Shown here piece after piece: positions 28,508 to 37,045 of a DNA stretch of 64,000 bases (positions within the stretch are counted from its first letter, which is position 1; each line of letters begins with the position of its first letter). The notes under the pieces were generated by a model. The model searched no databases, had not been told where the DNA came from, and saw nothing but the letters and a program-made list of their open reading frames with translations. This DNA comes from Leptospiraceae bacterium (GTDB lineage: Bacteria > Spirochaetota > Leptospiria > Leptospirales > Leptospiraceae): NCBI GenBank assembly GCA_016711485.1, contig JADJSX010000008.1, positions 1 to 64,000 of the forward strand, written 5' to 3'. A program made the position numbers and the translations under genes.

Positions 28508-29170
28508 ATGAATAATAAATTATTTATTTGTATTTTAATTTTTGGTGGATTACTGCTGATTTCCTCGTGTAAAAGTTATGAACTTAGACCTGAGGCTCAA
28601 GATGTGCGGGTATGGATTATGGCTCAAGAATACGATTCATTGTTACAATCCATTCAGAGCAATAGTCAAAATAAGAACTCTGTTTTTTCAAAGTGTAAAT
28701 TCCTTGGGCAAGCTCCAGAAACCGAGTGGAACACCAATCCCTATAGAAATATCTCGAATAGAGATTTAGAAAATGACATTAAGAATCAAGCTGCTAGAAA
28801 TGGAGCAAATGTTGTCTTCTGCAATAACTCTACAGTTTGTAAATCTGGTTTAATGTATCATTGCGAAAACATAGAAGCCATCCTTGTAGCACAGAAAGAT
28901 ATTGATGAACGGGAAACTCTGAAGCTTAGAGCGGCGCAAGAAAAGGAAGAGAAGGAATTTTACACTAAACCGCATCACTGGATGACTTGTAAAGCAACAG
29001 GATACTCACAAGTGCCTCCATCGATTGTACAATCCCTGTTAGAGGATAATTTTAGTCCAAAAGCTTTCGACTCAGACAATGTATGTGCGGACAAGGCTTT
29101 TTATTTTACTCAAGTAGGTAGTCAGTTTGGAATTCAATGTAAATGCAAGTTTACTAAGTTGAACCGATAA
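28508..29170 (+). CDS. DUF4156-like lipoprotein
   Basis: The signal sequence LFICILIFGGLLLISSC ends in a lipobox cysteine (residue 21). The segment LRPEAQDVRVW, the CKFLGQA strand and NQAARNGANVVFC are typical of DUF4156-type envelope lipoproteins. A charged linker (about 140-160) leads to a Cys-containing C-terminal part (WMTCKATGYS, CADKAFYFTQ, IQCKCKF). It is probably anchored in a membrane; no enzymatic role is evident. AAAGGTAGAAAAA precedes the ATG. Confidence 0.68.
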   Translation: MNNKLFICILIFGGLLLISSCKSYELRPEAQDVRVWIMAQEYDSLLQSIQSNSQNKNSVFSKCKFLGQAPETEWNTNPYRNISNRDLENDIKNQAARNGANVVFCNNSTVCKSGLMYHCENIEAILVAQKDIDERETLKLRAAQEKEEKEFYTKPHHWMTCKATGYSQVPPSIVQSLLEDNFSPKAFDSDNVCADKAFYFTQVGSQFGIQCKCKFTKLNR

Positions 29171-29182
29171 GGGAGCGATGTT

Positions 29183-29695
29183 ATGGAACTTAAAGATATT
29201 TTGCCGATTACTATTTCCGTTATTGCACTTTTTGTCACCTTTCTTACGGTTTTTCTTAGCCTTCGGTCTCAACTAAAACTGCATGTTATGACTGTAATTT
29301 CAATCAAAGCCAAAGAAGTTAATTCTTATTGGGGAACGGAAAGTGTACCGGATAAGGAACGCATCCGCAAGACAATTACTTCGATTATTCGAACAATTCA
29401 ACTTATAGATAAAATTCAGAATGATAATCAAAGACAACTTTGCGGAACAAGCGAAGCGTTGTTAACTTACTTTTACTTAGAATTATCTGATTCCATTCAC
29501 AATGAATTTATGAAGCCAGAAAAAGATTCAAAAATATTACAAGAGAAGTTGTTATCGGAAGAGACCGATGAAGGTAAAAAAATTCTTTGCAGTCAGTTAG
29601 AAACCATTCGTAATCATTTTGGAGAGATTCATGAATATTATTTGAAAAAAGACTTTCGAAATGTTCAAAGAAAGGAAAAATGTTGTCAATATTGA
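29183..29695 (+). CDS. Small membrane-anchored hypothetical protein
   Basis: The 170-residue protein starts with one membrane span (ILPITISVIALFVTFLTVFLS), then a soluble helical part rich in Lys and Glu and ending in Cys-Cys. AAGGGAGCGATGTT precedes the ATG, 12 bases after the lipoprotein stop, so the two form an operon in one cassette. No family is recognised. Confidence 0.55.
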   Translation: MELKDILPITISVIALFVTFLTVFLSLRSQLKLHVMTVISIKAKEVNSYWGTESVPDKERIRKTITSIIRTIQLIDKIQNDNQRQLCGTSEALLTYFYLELSDSIHNEFMKPEKDSKILQEKLLSEETDEGKKILCSQLETIRNHFGEIHEYYLKKDFRNVQRKEKCCQY

Positions 29696-29785
29696 ATATA
29701 TCAACTATTTTAGCCTAAATAAATTGAAGCTTTAAGATTAACAACAGATTAGCTGCTTCTACACTAGAAAGAATAATAAGTAATA

Positions 29786-29971
29786 CGCGTCTAACGTTGG
29801 ATTTGCGGAAATTGCTACAGAATAGAATTGACAAGCAACTTCGCAAATCCAACATATTTGAAAAGAATCGTATTGGGTAATGGAGTTAAGCCTACACCCG
29901 ACATCGTGTCGGGGCTGGTTTTAGTAAAGCGTCAGTTGGGGCTAGTTAGTATTACGCGAACCTAAAACGCC
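29786..29971 (+). repeat. Conserved cassette trailer (fused core box, two hairpins)
   Basis: GTCTAAC (29,789-29,795) is followed directly by GTTGGATTTGCGG, which pairs with CGCAAATCCAAC (29,842-29,853). A second hairpin, CCCGACATCGTGTCGGG, lies at 29,897-29,913, then GCTGGTTTTA. It is the same series as at 3051 and 45,474, with paired changes in the stems. Confidence 0.7.
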
Positions 29972-30268
29972 GTCTAACTGCGAGTATCCACTTCGAGAGT
30001 GGACTATATCGGAAGCTGTCCACTCTCTCGCTCCAAGCCGGCAAAGTCGTGTTAGCCAAACTTTGTAGTATTTTTGTTGAACTTACGCAAGTCCAGTGCC
30101 ATCGTTCCGGTCACAAAACTTGCAAGAGAATAATGCAAGTTTTGCGCCCTACACTCAGTCACGGGATTTGCTAGTAATAGTACGGCTTGGAGACATGACT
30201 TTGAAACTCAAAAGGTGCTACCGCACTTTCGAGTTTCAAAGTCACGTCGGATACTCTTAACGTTAGAC
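29972..30268 (+). other. attC-like site 18 (297 bp)
   Basis: Left box GTCTAAC, right box GTTAGAC. The cassette end CGAACCTAAAACGCC complements the cassette start over 22 positions with one mismatch. First hairpin GAGAGTGGAC/GTCCACTCTC. Confidence 0.89.
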
Positions 30269-30304
30269 GCAATGTTTTGATGAAGTTTTTAAAAAGAGGG
30301 AATT

Positions 30305-31251
30305 ATGAATTATATTTTTCAGCGATTAGTAAAAAATGATTTTCAATGGCTAAGACCATCCCCCGGTAGATTAGGAAAAAAAAGAGGCGAAGGAACTTTT
30401 GTTCAAGAAAATGGATTTGGATATGAAGATTGGAACTTCAATGAAGAACTTATAATAGATAACAATATTTATGGATATTTACCGTATACACCAACAGAAG
30501 AGAAAAGAAAGGAAAAATATAATATAATTTTTGGAATATATAATAACTCAAAATGGTATCTTGTAGGAATTTACAAGGATGCTGAATATGTAGAAAAATC
30601 TCCAACAAGTGCCTATATATTTGAACGAAAGGCAAATGATCTAACGCTTCTTGGAAGCAGTTTAGGAAAAAAATTGAAAAGCAAAAAGATATAATTACTG
30701 AATTAAAGCGTGGAGCGAAATATATACATTGGAAAGTAAAGCCAGAAAATATTATTAGAACAGAAATTCCTGTGGAAATTCCAAACAAAATATTAAACAT
30801 AAAAAACTATAGAATTAATAATCCTACAATTTTGTCACAAAAACAATACAATTCAGTGCATACTCTATTAACAAATCAATATGAAACAACCATTACTCCA
30901 GATATTATTGTTGAGTTTCCCGAAGGAAGATTAGTAGAAACACAACATCGGATAAGAGAAAGAAATCCAACTATTATAAAAATGGCAAAAGAAAACTATA
31001 AGAAACAAAATAAGAATTTAGAATGTCAAGTTTGTGGATTTAGTTTTACAGTGTATGGAGAAGTTGGAAAGGATTACATTGAGGCTCACCATACTATTCC
31101 TGTAAGTCAAATGACTGGAAAATCGAAAACAAAGATTGAGGATATAGCATTAGTATGCTCAAATTGTCATAAGATGTTGCATAGAAAAAGACCTTGGCTA
31201 AAAATGTCAGAAATAAAATCTTTACTATTAGCATCAAAACACAGCGTCTAA
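30305..31251 (+). pseudogene. HNH endonuclease, one frameshift
   Basis: AGAGGGAATT precedes the ATG. The first frame stops at 30,694, but a shift at the A run near 30,670 continues into EKQKDIITELKRGAKYIHW and then the frame to 31,251, giving about 315 residues. The C-terminal HNH module is complete: CQVCGFSF, IEAHHTIPVSQM, KIEDIALVCSNCHKMLH and RPW. The stop codon TAA lies within the attC left box (GTC-TAA-C). It is related in its C-terminal part to the HNH gene of the duplicated cassette. A single homopolymer error would make it intact. Confidence 0.75.
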
Positions 31252-31540
31252 CTGCGAGTATCCGCTAAGAGAGTGAACTATGTTCGGAAGCTGTTCACTC
31301 TCTTGCTCCGAGCCGGCTGGTTGTTTAAGTGAAATTTTATAATTTATTTGGAAAGCTAACGCAAGTCCAGTGCCTTCACTACTGTCACGAAACTTGCAGA
31401 AAAGAGCAAGTTTGCGCGCCATCCGTTCAGTCACAGGACTTGCTAGTTATACGGTGGCTCGGAGACATGACTTTTAAACTCAAAAGGTGCTACCGCACTT
31501 TCGAGTTTCAAAGTCACGTCGGATACTCTTAACGTTAGTT
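31246..31540 (+). other. attC-like site 19 (295 bp)
   Basis: Left box GTCTAAC, right box GTTAGTT. First hairpin GAGAGTGAAC/GTTCACTCTC. In the distal stem (GACTTTTAAACTC/GAGTTTCAAAGTC) one change is not compensated. Confidence 0.87.
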
Positions 31541-31606
31541 GCAATAAGCGCTAGCTTTTGAAAACTAATGAGAATAAGAATAAGAAATTTATGGAGGAAA
31601 ATATAA

Positions 31607-32194
31607 ATGGAAGGAATTTTCACGCTACCCTATTCTGAGTATGAAGTAATCGTACAATTACAGAAAAAATTTTCAAAAAAAGAGGGATTCGCTTTTTATA
31701 TCCCGACAAGCAGACAACAGAAAGGTATTGATTTTATTATCCACAATGATAAGAAAAATATTATGAAGAGAATACAGGTAAAAAGCTCAAGATCATATGT
31801 AGATACACCCAAAACTCTCAAATCAGGAAAAGTCAAATCGGTAAAGTATAAATATAATTTGTGGTTCAATAATTTTATTGATAAGTATGATAAGAATAAT
31901 GCTGATTATTACATTTTATTTGGCTTGTTTCCTGTATACACTCAAGATGAAAATATTAAATCGAAAAATATATTTTGGAAATCTCTAATTCTCTGTTTTA
32001 ACGAAAAGGAAATGCAAGAGTTACTTAAGCAGGTAAAAACGAAACGAGAAAAAAAGGAAGATAAATTCTTTGGGTTTGGTTTTAATACGGAAAAGGAAAT
32101 ATTTGCGACGAGAGGATTTCTTAACGAAGAAAATAAATCAAACTTTCTTCTTGATAATAAAGTAGATTCGATAAAATCAGAATTCTTGAGATAG
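31607..32194 (+). CDS. PD-(D/E)XK nuclease-like protein (DUF4365-like)
   Basis: In this 195-residue protein KGIDFIIHNDKKNIMKRIQVKSSRS (residues about 39-63) gives the D...QxK core seen in DUF4365-type proteins. A strand/helix part follows (ADYYILFGLFPVY), then a basic C-terminal third. GGAGGAAAATATAA precedes the ATG. It shares a cassette with an HNH protein 61 bases downstream, so one cassette carries two nuclease types. As at 5448, Q replaces the usual acidic residue. Confidence 0.6.
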   Translation: MEGIFTLPYSEYEVIVQLQKKFSKKEGFAFYIPTSRQQKGIDFIIHNDKKNIMKRIQVKSSRSYVDTPKTLKSGKVKSVKYKYNLWFNNFIDKYDKNNADYYILFGLFPVYTQDENIKSKNIFWKSLILCFNEKEMQELLKQVKTKREKKEDKFFGFGFNTEKEIFATRGFLNEENKSNFLLDNKVDSIKSEFLR

Positions 32195-32255
32195 TTCTAG
32201 CGGAAATTGAAATATAATTTAGAATCTAAATAGTTACAATAAAGGAGAGTATAAT

Positions 32256-32822
32256 ATGAAAAAAATATTTAAAATGCCAAAGCGTATCAAAATTACATCT
32301 AGAACGTCTAGCATTACAAATGCATTTGTGAACGGAATTATTCCTTGCTTGCCTCCAAGCGACGCTGAAGTTATAGAGGCAATAAAAATATTAGGTATGA
32401 CTGAGAATAAAGTTGTTTGCGCATACTGTGGCGATGCCTATAATCAATGGGATCATCTTGAACCAATTGTAGAAAATCAAAGACCGACAGGTTATATTTC
32501 AGAGATATATAACTTAATACCATGTTGTAGTATTTGTAATTCTTCAAAAAGTGGAAGCAATTGGCTAACATGGATTAGAGGTAATGCAGAACAAAATCCT
32601 AAAAGTAGAAAAATAAAAAATCTAGAAAATAGAATTACTAAAATATTAGAATATGAAAAATGGTGTAAACTGAAACGGACTAAATTAAAATTTGATAAAA
32701 TAGTTGGAGAGAAACTTTGGAATGAACACTGGAAGAACCATGATATGATTATCCAGAATATGAAAGAATTTCAAGTTCATTCTAATATACTAAAAGAAAA
32801 GATAGATAAGCATATAAGTTAA
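32256..32822 (+). CDS. HNH endonuclease
   Basis: AAGGAGAGTATAAT stands before the ATG. The 188-residue protein has zinc ligands in VVCAYCGD and CCSICNSSK and the HNH core around QWDHLEPIV and YNLIPCCSICN, followed by SGSNWLTWI. The intact frame contrasts with the broken HNH genes nearby. It would cut DNA with a beta-beta-alpha metal site; the partner upstream is a PD-(D/E)XK-like protein in the same cassette, a combination typical of restriction or anti-phage modules. Confidence 0.8.
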   Translation: MKKIFKMPKRIKITSRTSSITNAFVNGIIPCLPPSDAEVIEAIKILGMTENKVVCAYCGDAYNQWDHLEPIVENQRPTGYISEIYNLIPCCSICNSSKSGSNWLTWIRGNAEQNPKSRKIKNLENRITKILEYEKWCKLKRTKLKFDKIVGEKLWNEHWKNHDMIIQNMKEFQVHSNILKEKIDKHIS

Positions 32823-32850
32823 TTTTTTCGTCATTGACCGCGCTTACTGC

Positions 32851-33148
32851 AACTAACTGCGAGTATCCACTGCGGAGGTGAACTATGTTCGGAAGCTGTT
32901 CACCTCCTTGCTCCAAGCCGGCTTAGTTGTATTAGCCACACTTTGTAGTTTATTTGTTGAACTTACGCAAGTCCAGTGCCTTCATTCCGGTCACAAAACT
33001 TGCAAGAGAATAATGCAAGTTTTGCGCCCTACATTCAGTCACGGGACTTGCTAGTAGTTGGTCGGCTTGGAGACATGACTTTGAAACTCAAAAGGTGCTA
33101 CCGCACTTTCGAGTTTCAAAGTCACGTCGGATACTCTTAACGTTATGC
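32851..33148 (+). other. attC-like site 20 (298 bp)
   Basis: Left box AACTAAC, complementary to GTTAGTT at the start of its cassette (31,534); right box GTTATGC. First hairpin GGAGGTGAAC/GTTCACCTCC. Confidence 0.88.
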
Positions 33149-33211
33149 GAAAGAAGTGCAGAACAAAGACATAAGTAAACATATTAGAATTAACATTTAA
33201 GGGGAGTTTTT

Positions 33212-33805
33212 ATGAAAAATCACAGTGCTTGGACAAATGATATGCTACAATCAATTGTATATTGGGTAGCTTATAAAAAAACAATATTTCCGTTTTATCA
33301 AATTCCAGAAGGGGCTATCGCTTCTGAATTGTGGGAAATTTTGAAAGGGCTAATGAATAGCCAAAATGAAAAATATCGTATATATCCAGAATATCAATAC
33401 AGTAAAATTAGCGAAAATGAATCAAATAAAGACAGAGCGGATATAGCTATATGTAGAAAAGTAAATGATACTGAAGAATTGGAAGCAATTATCGAAATTA
33501 AAAAATATGAAGATAAAAACCAAAACGCTATTACTACTCAGATCAAAAAGGATATTGAGAAAATAGTAAATCTGAGAAAGGAAACTAAAAATAAAAAATT
33601 CAAAAGCTATCTATTAATTGTGAACCAAGAAAGATTTCCGGATAAATTTATTAACGAAAAAGGAGAAGTAAAAAAACGTAATATCGATTTGCCAGAAAAC
33701 CTTGTTAAGCATATTAAAAAAAAGGAATCAAGAAAATGTTTTCCATCGACAAGAGATAAAATAATAAAAAAAGGATTTTTTGCAATTCTATTGACTATCG
33801 AATAA
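33212..33805 (+). CDS. PD-(D/E)XK nuclease-like protein, paralogue of the gene at 19,601
   Basis: The 197-residue protein has DRADIAICRK...EAIIEIKKYED, the D...ExK core, and an N terminus MLQSIVYWVAYKKTIFPF shared with the frameshifted paralogue. AAGGGGAGTTTTT precedes the ATG. It is followed 31 bases later by a larger nuclease-like gene in the same cassette, suggesting a two-protein module. Such proteins are usually annotated as hypothetical; a nuclease role is inferred from the motif. Confidence 0.62.
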   Translation: MKNHSAWTNDMLQSIVYWVAYKKTIFPFYQIPEGAIASELWEILKGLMNSQNEKYRIYPEYQYSKISENESNKDRADIAICRKVNDTEELEAIIEIKKYEDKNQNAITTQIKKDIEKIVNLRKETKNKKFKSYLLIVNQERFPDKFINEKGEVKKRNIDLPENLVKHIKKKESRKCFPSTRDKIIKKGFFAILLTIE

Positions 33806-33836
33806 TAAACTTATTTGATAAACATGAGAAGGATAT

Positions 33837-34685
33837 ATGGCAAAGATAAATTTTATTGAAAAACAAAAACTAGAAAGAATCTTAAATATGGACCAAGGCT
33901 ATGTGTTAGACTTTTCCAATAGAACTTTCCAAGAATTCATAAAAGACTGCTTAGATATAGATATTTATAAAAACTATCCCAATCTTTCTAAAGCAAAAAT
34001 TTTAAGAGCTATTCTAGAAAACGAAAAAGATATATATGTTGGGAAACTAATAAATCAATTATTGAAATACAAAAAGGAATTTCATACAATCGCTGACAAC
34101 GAAAAAGAGGATTTTATTTTTTGTATAGATTTATCAAATAGATTGTTGGGAAAAGTAGGAGTATCAGAAAAGAAAGTTACAGTCGAGACTAACAAAAGTA
34201 TTGATTTTGACGAAATAAAAAGAAAGCTGTATAGTGTTACATTAATTGAAAAGCCGAATGAAAGAGGGTTCGAATTTGAAAAATTTTTAAACTATTTTTT
34301 CGAGCAGTTCAGATTAAACCCAAGACCTTCATATAAAATAATTGGTGAACAAATTGATGGAAGCTTTTCCTTTAATAACTGTACATATTTAGTAGAAGCG
34401 AAATGGAAAAAAGAAATAATTGGAATCGATGATTTGAGAATTTTTTCAGACAAAATAATTTCTAAGTCTGCTTTCACTAGAGGATTGTTTATTAGCTTTT
34501 CAAATTTTAATGACTATATATTTCAAAGGTATAATAACAATCATGCACGTTTTATTTTAATGACGGTTCAGGAATTATTTATACTAGCTGAAAGAAAAAT
34601 GGATTTTAAAGAATTATTAATAAAAAAGATTAGAGTATTAGAGGAAGAAGGAATAGTGTTTAGAAATATTATGGAGTTGAATTGA
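33837..34685 (+). CDS. Restriction-endonuclease-like protein with AbiJ-like N-terminal domain
   Basis: The C-terminal half (residues about 140-282) has an Mrr-like nuclease core: RGFEFEKFLNYFFEQF, then GEQIDGSFSFNNCTYLVEAKWKK (D...ExK) and IIGIDDLRIFSDKI. The N-terminal part (ILNMDQGYVLDFSNRTFQEF, then DIDIYKNYP..SKAKILRA) resembles N-terminal domains of AbiJ-type abortive-infection proteins, by recall of the DFSNRTF pattern. A defence enzyme is likely: sensor domain plus nuclease. GAGAAGGATAT precedes the ATG. Confidence 0.72.
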   Translation: MAKINFIEKQKLERILNMDQGYVLDFSNRTFQEFIKDCLDIDIYKNYPNLSKAKILRAILENEKDIYVGKLINQLLKYKKEFHTIADNEKEDFIFCIDLSNRLLGKVGVSEKKVTVETNKSIDFDEIKRKLYSVTLIEKPNERGFEFEKFLNYFFEQFRLNPRPSYKIIGEQIDGSFSFNNCTYLVEAKWKKEIIGIDDLRIFSDKIISKSAFTRGLFISFSNFNDYIFQRYNNNHARFILMTVQELFILAERKMDFKELLIKKIRVLEEEGIVFRNIMELN

Positions 34686-34710
34686 TTTTTAGTAATAGTG
34701 CACTTCCTTC

Positions 34711-35008
34711 GCCTAACTGCGAGTATCCACTGCGGAGGTGAACAATGTTCGGAAGCTGTTCACCTCCTTGCTCCAAGCCGGCTTAGTTGTATTAGCCACG
34801 CTTTGCAGTATTTTTGTTGAACTCACGCAAGTCCAGTGCCTTCGTTCCGGTCACAAAACCTGCAAGAGAATAATGCAAGTTTTGCGCCCTACACTCAGTC
34901 ACGGGACTTGCTAGTAGTTGGTCGGCTTGGAGACATGACTTTGAAACTCAAAAGGTGCTACCGCACTTTCGAGTTTCAAAGTCACGTCGGATACTCTTTA
35001 CGTTATGC
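34711..35008 (+). other. attC-like site 21 (298 bp)
   Basis: Left box GCCTAAC, right box GTTATGC. First hairpin GGAGGTGAAC/GTTCACCTCC, distal hairpin GACTTTGAAACTC/GAGTTTCAAAGTC. It opens the very large metal-resistance cassette. Confidence 0.88.
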
Positions 35009-35105
35009 GGCATTTTAGGTGCGGGCATGTTCGATAAAGGAACCAACGCTAGGATATTTTAGTAGTAGGTTTCTCGACATCCGTGTCTCGAAAGACTTTA
35101 TCGCA
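35009..35105 (+). promoter_or_regulatory. Conserved cassette leader with hairpin
   Basis: It shares GCATTTTAGGT and TAGGTTTCTCGACATCC with GTGTCTCGAAAGACTTT (35,067-35,100) with the leaders at 14 and 28,366. The hairpin stem is one pair shorter on both sides (TTCTCGAC/GTCTCGAA). Confidence 0.5.
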
Positions 35106-35304
35106 TAAGGTAAAGAGATTGGGAAATATACGGGAACATTTATTTGGCGATACTGATTTTAAAAGTATTTTAACTGACCCAGATTTTAAAGAAGATAGTG
35201 TAAGAGAAGTCATTATTCTTCCATTACTTAAAACCCTCGGCTATACGCAGCCAAATATTGTAAGAAGCAAATCATTAGAACAGCCTTTCATGTATTCAGA
35301 TTAA
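35083..35304 (+). pseudogene. Truncated HsdR-type restriction enzyme N terminus
   Basis: The frame begins with GTG inside the leader; TTG at 35,119 (LGNIREHLFGD) is another possible start. LTDPDFKEDSVREVIILPLLKTLGY is typical of the N-terminal domain of type I restriction subunits and related type IIG enzymes (HSDR_N-like). The frame ends after about 70 residues with MYSD, where a full protein would run on. It probably marks the left junction of the inserted metal block. Confidence 0.55.
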
Positions 35305-35362
35305 TCAAAAGTTTTTAACTTATTTTACTTTTCAATTAAAATAAGAGTCTTAATTATGGCTT

Positions 35363-35734
35363 ATGCGTTCTAAGTCAATCCACTTTATTCTAGGAGTCAG
35401 TTTGTTATTTTCAACAAACTGCAAAATCCTTGAACAAATTGGTATTCTATGTCCTGCCGATGAATTTATCACAAGTGTGATAGATAAGAATCACCTTCCC
35501 TTTTCTGAGACTTGCGAGGATAAACACCAAGAAGATGAATCTTGCTTTTGCGAACAAGACTTTCCGAATTCAGACAATTTTAAATTTATAAAAGCTCCAG
35601 CAGTATCTAGCTCTTTGCTACTTTTAAATATTATCGTGGTAAAGACTAATCTTCTAAATTCCTTTCTAAAAAAGGAATTATCTATTCCAAGTGTTTCATC
35701 CGTTCTATTAAACTCCGTTTATCTTGTCATTTGA
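35363..35734 (+). CDS. Small Cys/His-containing exported protein upstream of the efflux genes
   Basis: The 123-residue frame has a hydrophobic N terminus ending at a cysteine (GVSLLFSTNC), then a Cys/His/acid-rich stretch (CEDKHQEDESCFCEQDF) that could bind metal ions. It lies 63 bases before the outer-membrane efflux gene, the position of CzcI-like metal-sensing periplasmic proteins in other efflux operons. Similarity to CzcI is by position and composition only. No good ribosome binding site is seen. Confidence 0.5.
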   Translation: MRSKSIHFILGVSLLFSTNCKILEQIGILCPADEFITSVIDKNHLPFSETCEDKHQEDESCFCEQDFPNSDNFKFIKAPAVSSSLLLLNIIVVKTNLLNSFLKKELSIPSVSSVLLNSVYLVI

Positions 35735-35797
35735 TTTCTAGATATTAATTTTTCTAGTTTTTTTTATCAAATTATAATTACAGACAGGAGACAAGAC

Positions 35798-37045
35798 ATG
35801 CAATTTTTTATAATTTTATTTGTTAGTTTATTTTTTACAATTCAAACTATATATTCACAGACTAATGCTGAGTATACGCTAGAAGACTTAGTCGCAAGAG
35901 CCGAACTAAAAGCGGAGATAATACTTGCTGGTCAGGCTAGTGTAGAAGAGGCGGAATTTTTAAAAAGACAGGCTGGTAAATTTAAGAACCCAAGTATCAA
36001 ACTTGACTATGGTCGTAGACGCGCAAGTAACGAAACAGGTCCAGAATATTCAGTGGAAGTAAGTCAGGATTTCTATTACCCAGGCAAACGCGAATTACGC
36101 GTAAAAATTGCAGAGGAAAATGAAAAATCATTAGAGGCTAACCTAGAAGAAAGAAAATTAGAATATAAATATAGTGTGATTAAGCTAGTATATTCTTACC
36201 TGATTGCAGCAGAAAAGGCGACTCATATTAAAGATCGAGTCAAACGATTTGCATTAATGGAATCCTTTATTAAAAGAAAAGCATTTGTCACTCCCCAGAG
36301 CAAATCTGAATTGTTCATTGTCCAAAATCGCCTATTGAATTTGCAAAAGCATTTGATTGAACTAGAACGAGATCAATTTCTAGAATGGGAAAAATTAAAT
36401 TTTTTTCTAGGTCTCGACTCTCGCGTGAAAATAAAACCTAGTTGGTTTAAAAGAGGAATAACTTTTAATAAAGAACTGGTCGCAAACGAAATGCTAGAAA
36501 GAAATCCAATTTTGAAAAAGGCAAAAATTTCAATTCAAAAATCGACTGCGGAAGCAAGACTTGCAGGTCTAGAAAAATATTCTGATTTAAAGATACAGGG
36601 CGCAATTGGCGAAGATAGGTCTGGCGTTGCAAACAAATTTTTTGATTTAGGGGTAACGTTTAATATCCCCGTCTTGGATAGAAACCAAAATCAAGTAAAG
36701 AGCATCGAGTCTAGAATTGCTTCTGAAAACTACTTACTATCTCATCAAACAAGACTTTTGATTAGCAAATTAAATGCTGCAATTATAGACTATGAATCCG
36801 CGAGAGAAATTTTAAAGAATTTTTCGATAGATTCGATTTCTGAAATGGAAGAGAAGTTGAATTTTGCGGATACAGAATTTCAAAAGGGCAGGCTAAACTT
36901 AATAAGCTACTTAGAACTAGAAACCCAACTTCACGAAACCCATCATGCTATTTACGATACGCAACTCGAATATGTTGATAAGTATACACAGGTGTTATTT
37001 CTAACGAATAATTCTACATTTACGGGAGAATCAAATGCTAAATAA
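35798..37045 (+). CDS. czcC: CzcC-like outer-membrane efflux protein (TolC family)
   Basis: The 415-residue protein has a signal peptide (FIILFVSLFFTIQTIYSQ) and the TolC-family helices: YTLEDLVARAELKAEIILAG early, NPSIKLDYGRRR, EVSQDFYYPGKRELR, and a second repeat from ANEMLERNPILKKAKISIQ to LNLISYLELETQLHETH. It would form the outer-membrane channel of a metal efflux pump. CAGGAGACAAGAC precedes the ATG. Its end overlaps the start of the CzcA-like gene by eleven bases. No periplasmic adaptor (CzcB) gene stands between, as it would in most such operons. Confidence 0.82.
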   Translation: MQFFIILFVSLFFTIQTIYSQTNAEYTLEDLVARAELKAEIILAGQASVEEAEFLKRQAGKFKNPSIKLDYGRRRASNETGPEYSVEVSQDFYYPGKRELRVKIAEENEKSLEANLEERKLEYKYSVIKLVYSYLIAAEKATHIKDRVKRFALMESFIKRKAFVTPQSKSELFIVQNRLLNLQKHLIELERDQFLEWEKLNFFLGLDSRVKIKPSWFKRGITFNKELVANEMLERNPILKKAKISIQKSTAEARLAGLEKYSDLKIQGAIGEDRSGVANKFFDLGVTFNIPVLDRNQNQVKSIESRIASENYLLSHQTRLLISKLNAAIIDYESAREILKNFSIDSISEMEEKLNFADTEFQKGRLNLISYLELETQLHETHHAIYDTQLEYVDKYTQVLFLTNNSTFTGESNAK

